From positions 3,968,001 to 4,032,000 of the forward strand of contig NZ_JACBZM010000001.1 in assembly GCF_013408525.1 (NCBI RefSeq): a stretch of DNA of 64,000 nt, given 5' to 3'. A model generated the notes under the pieces. The model was given only the letters and a program-made list of their open reading frames with translations. It was not told where the DNA came from and ran no database searches. The position numbers were made by a program, and so were the translations under genes. This DNA comes from Nocardioides aromaticivorans (GTDB lineage Bacteria; Actinomycetota; Actinomycetes; Propionibacteriales; Nocardioidaceae). Positions 51,843-59,466 of the stretch are shown here, piece by piece (the first letter of the stretch is position 1; every line of letters begins with the position of its first letter).

Positions 51843-52293
51843 GGTCCCGTGCCTCGCGGGCACCCTTCCCGGCGAGCGCGTCGGCGCGCTCGTTGCCCGG
51901 GTCGCCGGCGTGGCCCTTCACCCAGTGCCAGGTGACGTCGTGCGCGGCCGCGGCGACGTCGAGGCGGCGCCACAGGTCGTCGTTCTTGACCGGCGCCTTC
52001 GCGGCCGTGCGCCAGCCGTTGGCCTTCCACTTCACGACCCACGACATGATCCCGTTGCGGACGTAGCTGCTGTCCGTGTGGAGGTCGACGGCCGACGGGC
52101 GGGTGAGGGCCTCGAGCGCCTGGATGGCCGCCATCAGCTCCATCCGGTTGTTGGTCGTGGCCGGCTCGCCGCCGCGGAGCTCGAGCTCGTGGCCGCCGTA
52201 CCGGAGGACGGCGCCCCAGCCGCCCGGCCCCGGGTTGCCCAGGCAGGCCCCGTCGGTGTGGATGGTCACGCGGGAGGTGGACGGGCTCGGCAC
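51826..52293 (-). CDS. rnhA: ribonuclease HI
   Basis: 155 residues of the RNase H fold. Catalytic acidic residues are visible in [40 protein letters not shown] and the final [15 protein letters not shown]. It removes RNA from RNA:DNA hybrids. Start is GTG at 52293, six bases after a TACCCT -10 box, so it is probably leaderless. Its 3' end overlaps the convergent LCP gene, meaning both transcripts must form antisense ends. Confidence 0.95.
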   Translation of the reverse strand: MPSPSTSRVTIHTDGACLGNPGPGGWGAVLRYGGHELELRGGEPATTNNRMELMAAIQALEALTRPSAVDLHTDSSYVRNGIMSWVVKWKANGWRTAAKAPVKNDDLWRRLDVAAAAHDVTWHWVKGHAGDPGNERADALAGKGAREARDLSTAG

Positions 52294-52299
52294 AAGGCG

Positions 52300-52305
52300 A
52301 GGGTA
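52300..52305 (-). promoter_or_regulatory. -10 box of a leaderless rnhA transcript
   Basis: TACCCT on the minus strand ends six bases before the GTG of rnhA. Confidence 0.5.
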
Positions 52306-52352
52306 CGGCGATCTGCTGGCGGCCCGGGCACCGCCACGGCACGATGGGCGGG

Positions 52353-52799
52353 GTGACGAAGAAGGCCAGGCGCTCGGACCGGGCGCGACGCAGGAAGGTC
52401 GTCGGCCGGCTGCGTGCCGCCGAGGCGAAGCAGCGCCATGTCGAGCTCCGGCTCCGTGACGCAGACCCGCTGAGCGGGTTCGTCCTCGGGGTCGACGACA
52501 AGCACGTCGAGCTCACCCGGCTCGGTGAGCCTGGCGAGGCCGACGGCGTCGAGGTGGTCCGGGTCCGCGACGTGGAGAAGGTGCGCCGGACGTCGGCCCC
52601 GGCCGACCCCGGGCCGCTGCGCGGCCGCTTCACCCACCTCGAGGAGGTCGAGGAGCTGGCCCAGGCGGTCGTCGACGAGGCGTTCGAGGAGGGCTGGCCG
52701 TACGACGCCCAGGGGATCGACCAGCTGACCGGGCTGCAGCGGGCGATCCGCGAGCTCGCGTGCGTCGTACGACGTCCGGCGGAGCCGGCGGGGGACTGA
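52353..52799 (+). CDS. conserved small protein, unknown function
   Basis: 148 residues from GTG 52353; ATG at 52344 would add three residues. The GTG is preferred because CACGAT ends seven bases before it. The N-terminus is strongly basic ([20 protein letters not shown]). The middle is a beta-rich segment ([26 protein letters not shown]) that looks like a small barrel with RNA- or DNA-binding potential, followed by an acidic helix. It is divergent from rnhA. The function is unknown. Confidence 0.65.
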   Translation: MTKKARRSDRARRRKVVGRLRAAEAKQRHVELRLRDADPLSGFVLGVDDKHVELTRLGEPGEADGVEVVRVRDVEKVRRTSAPADPGPLRGRFTHLEEVEELAQAVVDEAFEEGWPYDAQGIDQLTGLQRAIRELACVVRRPAEPAGD

Positions 52800-52816
52800 C
52801 CCGAAAAACAGAAGGG

Positions 52817-52889
52817 CGCCTCCGGCAGGATTCGAACCTGCGACACCTGGTACCGGAAACCAGTGCTCTATCCCCTGAGCTACGGAGGC
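52817..52889 (-). tRNA. tRNA-Arg (anticodon CCG)
   Basis: On the minus strand a full cloverleaf can be folded. The acceptor stem is GCCTCCG / CGGAGGC, and the D arm contains AGCTCAGGGG. The anticodon stem is CTGGT / ACCAG around the loop TTCCGGT (anticodon CCG). The T arm contains GGTTCGAATCC. The 3' CCA is not encoded. It reads Arg codon CGG. It is divergent from argS, the cognate synthetase gene, 92 bases away. Confidence 0.95.
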
Positions 52890-52969
52890 ATGCGACCGAG
52901 ACGGGCTCGGCGACGCGAGGCAGAACACTACCGGGCGATACTCACGCGAAGGAAACCGGCACGCGCCGA

Positions 52970-52975
52970 TAGGCT
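52970..52975 (+). promoter_or_regulatory. -10 box of a leaderless argS transcript
   Basis: TAGGCT ends six bases before the GTG at 52982. Confidence 0.5.
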
Positions 52976-52981
52976 TCGGTC

Positions 52982-54670
52982 GTGACTCCAGCCCAGCTCT
53001 CCTCGACCATCGTCGCGGCCCTCACGTCGCTCGTCGACGACGGTGCCCTGACCCTTCCCGACGGCGTCCCGGCGGAGGTCACGGTGGAGCGACCCCGGCA
53101 GAAGGGGCACGGCGACTACGCCACCAACGTCGCGCTGCAGCTTGCGAAGAAGGCCTCGACCAACCCGCGGGCCCTCGGCGAGCTGCTCGCCAAGCAGCTC
53201 GAGCAGGCCGACGGCATCAGCGCCGTCGAGGTGGCCGGGCCCGGCTTCCTGAACATCACCGTCGAGGCGGGTGCGCAGGGCAAGGTGGCGGCCGAGGTCG
53301 TCGCCGCGGGTGCGGCGTACGGGCACAGCGAGCTGCTCGGCGGCGAGAAGATCAACGTCGAGTTCATCTCCGCCAACCCGACCGGTCCGCTGCACCTGGG
53401 CCACACCCGGTGGGCGGTGCTCGGCGACGCGATCGCGCGCGTGCTCGCGGCGGCCGGCGCGGAGGTGACGCGGGAGTTCTACATCAACGACCGCGGCGTG
53501 CAGATGAACCACTTCGCCGACTCGATCATCGCCGCGGCGCTGGGGGAGCCCAAGCCCGAGGACGGGTACGCCGGCGAGTACATCACCGACCTCGCCAAGG
53601 CCGTCGAGCAGGCCAGCCCCGGCATCTTCCAGCTCGAGGGCGAGGAGCGGCGTGCCGCCGTACGGGCCCAGGGCTACGCGATCCAGCTCAAGGAGCAGCA
53701 GGACCAGCTGGACGGGTTCAACACCCACTTCGACGTCTGGTTCTCCGAGCTGTCCCTGCACGAGTCCGGCTCGGTGCCGGAGACGCTGCAGCGGCTGAAG
53801 GACCTCGGCCACGTCTACGAGGAGGGCGGCGCGCTCTGGATGCGCACCACCGACTTCGGCGACGACAAGGACCGGGTGCTCATCAAGTCCGACGGCGAGC
53901 TGACCTACTTCGCCTCCGACACCGCCTACTACCTCGACAAGCGGGCGCGCGGCTTCGACCACTGCATCTACCTGCTCGGCGCCGACCACCACGGCTACGT
54001 CGGCCGGCTCCGGGCGATGGCGGCGTGCGTGGGCGACGACCCCGACAAGACGCTGGACGTGCTCATCGGACAGCTGGTGAAGATCCTCAAGAACGGCGAG
54101 GAGCTCAAGCTGTCGAAGCGGGCGGGCAATATCGTCACGCTCGACGACCTGGCGCGTGAGATCGGCGTCGACGCGCTGCGCTACTCGCTGGCGCGCTACC
54201 CGGCCGACTCGCCGCTGGTGCTCGACGTCGCCGAGATCACCAAGCAGTCCAACGACAACCCGGTCTACTACGTCCAGTACGCCCACGCGCGGACCTGCCG
54301 GATGATCGAGAACGCCCGCGACCTCGGGATGGCGCTGCCCGAGCTCACGGCAGCCGATCAAGGCGGCTTCGACCCGAGCCTGCTCGGCCACGAGCGCGAC
54401 GGCGAGCTGCTGCGCGCGCTGGCCGAATACCCGCGCGTCGTCGCGAGCGCTGCCGAGCTGCGGGAGCCGCACCGGGTCGCGCGCTACCTGGAGGACACCG
54501 CGTCGGTGTTCAACAAGTGGTACGACACCAAGGAGTGCCGCATGCTGCCGCAGGGCGACGAGCCGGTGCGGCCGGTCAACGAGGCGCGCCTGGTGCTCAC
54601 GGTCGCGACCCGGACCGTGATCGCCAACGGCCTCGACCTGCTCGGCGTCTCCGCGCCCGAGCGCATGTGA
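52982..54670 (+). CDS. argS: arginyl-tRNA synthetase
   Basis: 562 residues of the class I type. The HIGH equivalent is HLGHTRW near residue 138, in the ISANPTGPLHLGHTR block typical of ArgRS. A KLSKRAGN block, a KMSKS-like form, is near residue 376. The N-terminal Add1 domain that contacts the tRNA D-loop (KGHGDYATNVALQLAKK) and the C-terminal anticodon-binding DALR domain (PVYYVQYAHARTCRMI...) are both present. GTG 52982 was chosen from the promoter spacing. lysA follows with a one-base overlap. Confidence 0.97.
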   Translation: MTPAQLSSTIVAALTSLVDDGALTLPDGVPAEVTVERPRQKGHGDYATNVALQLAKKASTNPRALGELLAKQLEQADGISAVEVAGPGFLNITVEAGAQGKVAAEVVAAGAAYGHSELLGGEKINVEFISANPTGPLHLGHTRWAVLGDAIARVLAAAGAEVTREFYINDRGVQMNHFADSIIAAALGEPKPEDGYAGEYITDLAKAVEQASPGIFQLEGEERRAAVRAQGYAIQLKEQQDQLDGFNTHFDVWFSELSLHESGSVPETLQRLKDLGHVYEEGGALWMRTTDFGDDKDRVLIKSDGELTYFASDTAYYLDKRARGFDHCIYLLGADHHGYVGRLRAMAACVGDDPDKTLDVLIGQLVKILKNGEELKLSKRAGNIVTLDDLAREIGVDALRYSLARYPADSPLVLDVAEITKQSNDNPVYYVQYAHARTCRMIENARDLGMALPELTAADQGGFDPSLLGHERDGELLRALAEYPRVVASAAELREPHRVARYLEDTASVFNKWYDTKECRMLPQGDEPVRPVNEARLVLTVATRTVIANGLDLLGVSAPERM

Positions 54671-56058
54671 TGGCAGGTCGCGTCCCGCCCGGCGACTACG
54701 CCGGCTCCTCCCCGCACTGGCTGCGCGAGCCGGCCGACGTCAACGCCCTCGTCCCGGCGCTCTGGTCGAGCACGGCGTCGAAGGACGCCGACGGCGTGCT
54801 GCACGTCGGCGGCCTGGCGATCCCCGACCTGGTCGCCGACGTCAACACCCCGGCGTACGTCTTGGACGAGGACGACTTCCGGGCTCGGGCCCGTGCCTTC
54901 CGCGACGCGTTCGAGGGCGTCGACGTCTACTACGCCGGCAAGTCGTTCCTGTGTACGACGGTCGCCCGGTGGATCGCTGAGGAGAACCTGTTCCTCGACG
55001 TCTGCTCCGACGGTGAGCTGACGGTGGCGCTGCGCGGGGGAGTCGAGGCCGAGCGGATCGGCTACCACGGCAACAACAAGACGCCGATGGAGCTGCGCCG
55101 CGCCATCGTCCTCGGCGTGGGACGGATCGTCGTCGACTCGTTCCACGAGATCGAGCGGGTGGCCGCCATCGCGGCCGAGACGGGCGTGCCCGCGCGGGTG
55201 ATGGTCCGGGTGACCGCCGGCGTCGAGGCCCACACGCACGAGTTCATCGCGACGGCCCACGAGGACCAGAAGTTCGGCTTCTCGATCTCCTCCGGCGACG
55301 CGTTCGAGGCCGCCCGTCGCGTCATCGCCGCGGACGGCGTCGAGCTGCTCGGCCTGCACTCCCACATCGGCAGCCAGATCTTCGACACCGCCGGCTTCGA
55401 GGTCGCCGCCCGACGGGTCCTGGCCCTGCACGCGCGGATCGCCTCGGAGCTGGGCGTCGTCCTGCCCGAGATGGACCTCGGCGGCGGCTTCGGCATCGCC
55501 TACACCAGCCAGGACGACCCCAAGCCGGCCGCCGAGCTGGCGGCGGGCATGCGCGAGATCGTCGTGCACGAGTGCCGCGCGCTCGGCATCGAGGAGCCTC
55601 GTCTGTCGATCGAGCCCGGCCGTGCCATCGTCGGGCCGACCATGTGCACCGTCTACACCGTCGGCACGGTCAAGCAGGTCCAGCTCGACGGGGGCGCCGT
55701 GCGCACCTACATCAGCGTCGACGGCGGGATGAGCGACAACATCCGCACGGCCCTGTACGACGCCGACTACTCCTGCACGCTCGCGTCCCGCGCCTCGGCG
55801 GCGGAGCCGGTGCTCGCCCGGGTCGTGGGCAAGCACTGCGAGTCCGGCGACATCGTCGTCAAGGACGAGTTCCTCCCCGGCGACGTGGCCCCTGGTGACC
55901 TGATCGCGGTGCCCGGCACGGGCGCGTACGGCCGCTCCATGGCCTCCAACTACAACCACGCCCTCCGACCGCCGGTGGTCGCGGTCAAGGACGGCCAGGC
56001 GCGAGTGATCGTGCGCCGCGAGACGGTCGACGACCTGCTCGCGACGGACATCGGCTAG
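54670..56058 (+). CDS. lysA: diaminopimelate decarboxylase
   Basis: 462 residues of the fold-III PLP decarboxylase family. The PLP Lys is in VYYAGKSFLC near residue 92, and the HSHIGSQIFD and GGGFGIAYT blocks bind phosphate. CESGDIVVKD carries the active-site Cys contributed across the dimer. It forms L-lysine from meso-diaminopimelate. ATG 54670 overlaps the argS stop (TGATG). In mycobacteria argS-lysA is followed by hom, thrC and thrB; here the next genes are unrelated. Confidence 0.95.
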   Translation: MAGRVPPGDYAGSSPHWLREPADVNALVPALWSSTASKDADGVLHVGGLAIPDLVADVNTPAYVLDEDDFRARARAFRDAFEGVDVYYAGKSFLCTTVARWIAEENLFLDVCSDGELTVALRGGVEAERIGYHGNNKTPMELRRAIVLGVGRIVVDSFHEIERVAAIAAETGVPARVMVRVTAGVEAHTHEFIATAHEDQKFGFSISSGDAFEAARRVIAADGVELLGLHSHIGSQIFDTAGFEVAARRVLALHARIASELGVVLPEMDLGGGFGIAYTSQDDPKPAAELAAGMREIVVHECRALGIEEPRLSIEPGRAIVGPTMCTVYTVGTVKQVQLDGGAVRTYISVDGGMSDNIRTALYDADYSCTLASRASAAEPVLARVVGKHCESGDIVVKDEFLPGDVAPGDLIAVPGTGAYGRSMASNYNHALRPPVVAVKDGQARVIVRRETVDDLLATDIG

Positions 56059-56074
56059 CGGGTCGGCCTTCGCC

Positions 56075-56133
56075 ACGCAACAACCGAATTCGTCCTCGAA
56101 CGGCGCAGGAGGCGACGAATTCGGTAGTTGCGT
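56075..56133. terminator. inverted-repeat terminator between lysA and soxR
   Basis: A 20-bp arm (ACGCAACAACCGAATTCGTC, 56075-56094) pairs with 56114-56133 with one mismatch, around a 19-base loop. The two genes converge on it, so it can stop transcription both ways. Confidence 0.75.
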
Positions 56134-56140
56134 CGCGAGC

Positions 56141-56605
56141 TCAGGAGCGGCCGAGCAGCCGGACCGGCCCGTCGCCGTACTCGCTGAGGGTGTCGCCGGG
56201 GTTGGCGAGCCGGCACGACTGCATCGACAGGCAGCCGCACCCGATGCAGTCGTCGAGGGTGTCGCGCAGCTTCTCGAGCCGGGTGATCCGCTCGTCGAGG
56301 GTGGTGCGCCACGACCGCGACAGCCGGGCCCAGTCCGCCTTCGTCGGCGTGCGGCCCTCGGGGAGGGTGGCGAGCGCCGCGCGGATGTCGGCGAGCGAGA
56401 TGCCGACGCCCTGCGAGACGCGGACGAAAGCGATCCGCCGGAGCACGTCGCGGTGGTAGCGGCGCTGGTTGCCGACCGTGCGCACGCTCGTGATGAGCCC
56501 CTCGCGCTCGTAGAAGTGCAGCGCCGACACCGCGACCCCGGCCCGCCGGGCCACCTCGCCGGGCGCCAGGTCGTGGGTGCGGATCTCCCGGTTGATGTCA
56601 GTCAT
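56141..56605 (-). CDS. soxR: redox-sensitive transcriptional activator SoxR
   Basis: 154 residues of the MerR family. The HTH begins [26 protein letters not shown]. The C-terminal cluster [12 protein letters not shown] (CX2CXCX5C) holds the [2Fe-2S] centre that senses redox-cycling compounds. ATG 56605 was chosen because the MerR fold starts shortly after it; the frame extends 39 bases upstream over the operator. The SoxR box begins four bases upstream of its start codon and is shared with the divergent oxidoreductase gene. Confidence 0.93.
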   Translation of the reverse strand: MTDINREIRTHDLAPGEVARRAGVAVSALHFYEREGLITSVRTVGNQRRYHRDVLRRIAFVRVSQGVGISLADIRAALATLPEGRTPTKADWARLSRSWRTTLDERITRLEKLRDTLDDCIGCGCLSMQSCRLANPGDTLSEYGDGPVRLLGRS

Positions 56606-56608
56606 TGA

Positions 56609-56626
56609 CCTCAACCTTACTTGAGG
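56609..56626. promoter_or_regulatory. SoxR box within a 19-bp promoter spacer
   Basis: CCTCAACCTTACTTGAGG is an 18-bp palindrome with the SoxR arms CCTCAA/TTGAGG. For the rightward promoter it overlaps the end of the -35 (TTGACC, 56605-56610), fills the spacer and precedes the -10 (TCGGAT, 56630-56635). The 19-bp spacing is the overlong form that MerR-family activators correct. Confidence 0.85.
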
Positions 56627-56642
56627 TTGTCGGATGGTTGCC

Positions 56643-57593
56643 ATGCACGCGATCCGTCACCACGCCTTCGGGCCCGCCTCCGTCCTCCAGCTCGAGGAGC
56701 TGCCCGACCCCGTCCCCGGCGCGGGCCAGCTCCGCATCGCGGTCGAGGCCGCCGGCGTCCACCTCCTCGACACCTACCTCCGCTCCGGCAACGGACCGGC
56801 CACGATGGCAGCACCGCAGCTGCCGGTGGTGCCCGGCCGCGAGGTCGCCGGCGTGGTCGACCGGGTGGGCGAGGACGTGGACGAGCGCTGGCTCGGGAGG
56901 GCGGTCGTGACGCACCTCGGCCCGCAGGGGAGCGGCGCGTACGCCGAGCTGGTCGTCGCCGACGTGGCGCGGGTGTACGAGCGCCCACCGGGCCTCGACG
57001 CCGCGACCGCCGTCGCGGCGATCGGCACCGGCCGGACGGCGGCCGGCATCCTCGACCTCGCCGGGATCACCGCCGACGACGTCGTCGTGGTCACCTCCGC
57101 GGCCGGCGGCCTCGGCACGCTGCTCATCCAGGGAGCGCGCAACGCCGGCGCCCGGGTCGCGGGCCTGGCCAGCGGCCCGAAGCTCCACGTCGCCCGCCAA
57201 TTCGGGGCCGACACCACGGTCGACTACCGCGACCCCGAGTGGCCGGCCGTGCTCCGTGCCGCCGAGCCGCGCCTGACCGTGCTCCTCGACGGCGTCGGCG
57301 GGCCCGTGCCCCGAACGGTCCACGCGATGCTCGAGCCGGGCGGGCGCACCGTCCGCTTCTCCGGCGACGTCGAGGGGTACGACGCCCCCGGCCGCGCCGT
57401 CGTCGACGTGCTCGGTCCGCCGATCACCAGCCGCCTCGCCGAGCTGGAGAAGGCGGCCCTCGAGGCAGCGGCCGACGGCAGCCGGGTGCCCTACGTCGGC
57501 ACGGTCCTCCCGCTCGCGGACGCCGCGCTCGCCCACGAGGCCCTGGAGTCGCGCACCGCCGTCGGGAAGGTCGTCCTCGAGGTCACCCGGTGA
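56643..57593 (+). CDS. NADPH:quinone oxidoreductase (zinc-binding dehydrogenase family)
   Basis: 316 residues. The GroES-like half ([20 protein letters not shown]) and the Rossmann half ([23 protein letters not shown]) give the quinone-oxidoreductase type of MDR. No zinc-binding Cys cluster is seen. ATG 56643 was preferred to ATG 56634, because the SoxR-type -10 ends at 56635 and predicts transcription starting at about 56643. It is the first gene of a SoxR-controlled pair and is plausibly a quinone detoxification enzyme. Confidence 0.88.
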   Translation: MHAIRHHAFGPASVLQLEELPDPVPGAGQLRIAVEAAGVHLLDTYLRSGNGPATMAAPQLPVVPGREVAGVVDRVGEDVDERWLGRAVVTHLGPQGSGAYAELVVADVARVYERPPGLDAATAVAAIGTGRTAAGILDLAGITADDVVVVTSAAGGLGTLLIQGARNAGARVAGLASGPKLHVARQFGADTTVDYRDPEWPAVLRAAEPRLTVLLDGVGGPVPRTVHAMLEPGGRTVRFSGDVEGYDAPGRAVVDVLGPPITSRLAELEKAALEAAADGSRVPYVGTVLPLADAALAHEALESRTAVGKVVLEVTR

Positions 57594-58930
57594 CCGCGGT
57601 CGCCGACGCCGCGGTGGTCTCGCCGTGGCGGGGCCGCCATGCCCGGACGACCGTCGGGGTGTTCTCGCTCGCCTTCCTCTTCGCCTTCGAGGCGCTCGCG
57701 GTCGCCACGGTGATGCCCGATGTCGCCGCGGAGCTCGACGGCCTGCGCTGGTACGCCGTGGCCTTCGCCGCGCCGCTCGCCGCCGGAGTCGTGGCGCTCG
57801 CCGCCAGCGGGCCGCAGGTCGACCGGCTCGGCCCGGGCCCGGCGCTGCGGCGCGGGCTGGTCGTCTTCTGCGCCGGGGTGGTCATCGCCGGACTGGCCCC
57901 GGACATGCCGGTCTTCGTCCTCGGCCGCCTCGTGCACGGGTACGGCGGCGGCGTGCTCGGCGTCGCCCTCTACGTCGTGATCGCGCAGGCCTACCCCGAG
58001 GCGATGCGGCCGCAGGTGTTCGCGGTGCTGACGACGGCCTGGGTGCTGCCGGCCCTCGTCGGTCCCGTGCTCGCGGCGCACGTGGCCGAGCAGCTCGGCT
58101 GGCGCTGGGTGTTCCTCGGGGTGCCCGTCGTGGCCGTCGCCGCGTGGCTGCTCGTCGCCGACGCGCCGTCGGCGCCCGGCGTGGCTCGGGCGGAGCCCGG
58201 CCGGTTGGCGTGGGCGGTCGCGGCGGCCGGCGGCGTGCTGGCGGTGAGCGTCGGGGGCCAGCAGGTCGTGGCCTGGTGGCCGGTCCTCGTCGTGGCGGGC
58301 CTGGCCGCGGTGGTGCTGGGTGGCCGGCAGGTGCTGCCGGCCGGGTCCTGGTCGCTGGCGCCCGGCCTCCCGGCGGTTCTCGGCTCCCGGGCGGCGATCG
58401 GTACCGCGATGGCCGCTGCCGAGGTCTACGTCCCGCTGCTGCTCGTGCTCGAGCGTGGCCTGAGCCTCGCGCAGGCCGGCTGGGTGCTGACCACGGGTGC
58501 GGTCACGTGGTCGGCCGGCGCGGTGCTGGCTGCCCGGTGGCGGTTGCTCGCGGACCAGCCGGGTCGCGTGCGGACCGGTGCGCTGCTCCTGGGCGTCGGG
58601 ATCGCCGCCTTCGCGACGGTGTCGCTGTCCGTCGTACCCCTGGGGGTGGTGGTCGTCGCCTGGGGCGTCGCCGGGCTCGGCATCGGGATGGCCTTCTCGA
58701 CGCTGTCCGTGCTGGCGCTCGCGACAGCCGGGGACGGGGAGGCGGGGCGGACCTCGTCGGCGCTGCAGCTCAACGACTACCTGGCGAACAGCGCCGGCGT
58801 CGCGGTGGGCGGGGTCGTCTTCGCGGCCTTCGCCGAGACCGCGCCGGGTGCGGCCGCGACGGCGCTCGTGCTCGCCGCGGCCGGCATCGCCGGGCTCGCC
58901 CTGGTGCCCGCGGCGCGGCTGCGGTCCTGA
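57590..58930 (+). CDS. MFS transporter
   Basis: 446 residues with about 12-14 hydrophobic helices, starting RTTVGVFSLAFLFAFEALAVATVMP. The RLVHGYGGGVLGVALYVVI block corresponds to MFS motif B. The GTG start overlaps the oxidoreductase stop as GTGA, so it is translated with it under SoxR control. The pairing suggests export of a redox-cycling compound such as an antibiotic or phenazine. The substrate is not known. Confidence 0.88.
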   Translation: MTAVADAAVVSPWRGRHARTTVGVFSLAFLFAFEALAVATVMPDVAAELDGLRWYAVAFAAPLAAGVVALAASGPQVDRLGPGPALRRGLVVFCAGVVIAGLAPDMPVFVLGRLVHGYGGGVLGVALYVVIAQAYPEAMRPQVFAVLTTAWVLPALVGPVLAAHVAEQLGWRWVFLGVPVVAVAAWLLVADAPSAPGVARAEPGRLAWAVAAAGGVLAVSVGGQQVVAWWPVLVVAGLAAVVLGGRQVLPAGSWSLAPGLPAVLGSRAAIGTAMAAAEVYVPLLLVLERGLSLAQAGWVLTTGAVTWSAGAVLAARWRLLADQPGRVRTGALLLGVGIAAFATVSLSVVPLGVVVVAWGVAGLGIGMAFSTLSVLALATAGDGEAGRTSSALQLNDYLANSAGVAVGGVVFAAFAETAPGAAATALVLAAAGIAGLALVPAARLRS

Positions 58931-58939
58931 GCCGGAGGA

Positions 58940-59419
58940 TCAGTCGCCGGCGTACCGGTGGACCGCGACCCGCGCCGGCCGCACCGACCGGCCGACCTCG
59001 GCGAGCAGCAGGCCCGGCTCCAGCAGCGAGGCCACCGTGCGGTCCCGGGCGGCGACGTCGGTAGCGACGACCTCGACCGCCTCCATCAACACCGCGTCGA
59101 ACGGGGTGCCCTCGGTGGGCGCGACCAGCCGGCCGCCCCGTCCCTCGATCAGCCGCTCGATGCCGCCGGCCATCGCACCGAAGGCCTCGCGCTCCCGACG
59201 CGAGCGGGCCGTGGCCGCGCAGGTGCTCGCGTCGCGGTGCAGCGCGAGCAGGTCGACGAGGAGCGGTACGTCGGCGCCGGCCCGGGCGCGCGCGGCGGCC
59301 GCACGGCTGTCGTCGACCAGCTGGTCCAGGCTCGCGGCCTGCCGGGCCACCAGACGGCCCACGTCGACCACCGCGTCGGCCAGGTCCTGGAGGCTGGGTT
59401 CGGGCGCGGGTTCGGACAC
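58940..59419 (-). CDS. GrpE-like nucleotide exchange factor
   Basis: 159 residues. An N-terminal helical segment (LQDLADAVVDVGRLVARQAASL) is followed by a region like the GrpE beta-domain: GTPFDAVLMEAVEVVATD and the C-terminal LLLAEVGRSVRPARVAVHRYAGD. The latter corresponds to the GrpE end (GY...LRPARVVV). It is shorter than housekeeping GrpE and lacks its long N-terminal coiled coil. It is divergent from an unusual Hsp70 gene with only 47 bases between, and is likely its exchange factor. The GTG start lies six bases after TACGAT (leaderless). Confidence 0.75.
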   Translation of the reverse strand: MSEPAPEPSLQDLADAVVDVGRLVARQAASLDQLVDDSRAAAARARAGADVPLLVDLLALHRDASTCAATARSRREREAFGAMAGGIERLIEGRGGRLVAPTEGTPFDAVLMEAVEVVATDVAARDRTVASLLEPGLLLAEVGRSVRPARVAVHRYAGD

Positions 59420-59425
59420 GCGGGA

Positions 59426-59431
59426 ATCGTA
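59426..59431 (-). promoter_or_regulatory. -10 box of a leaderless GrpE-like transcript
   Basis: TACGAT on the minus strand ends six bases before the GTG at 59419. Confidence 0.5.
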
Positions 59432-59453
59432 TCCACGCGTTGCCAGCCGCAGG

Positions 59454-59459
59454 TACGCT
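59454..59459 (+). promoter_or_regulatory. -10 box of a leaderless Hsp70 transcript
   Basis: TACGCT ends seven bases before the GTG at 59467. It lies 22 bases from the divergent -10, so the two promoters are back to back and may be co-regulated. Confidence 0.5.
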
Positions 59460-59466
59460 CGCGCCC

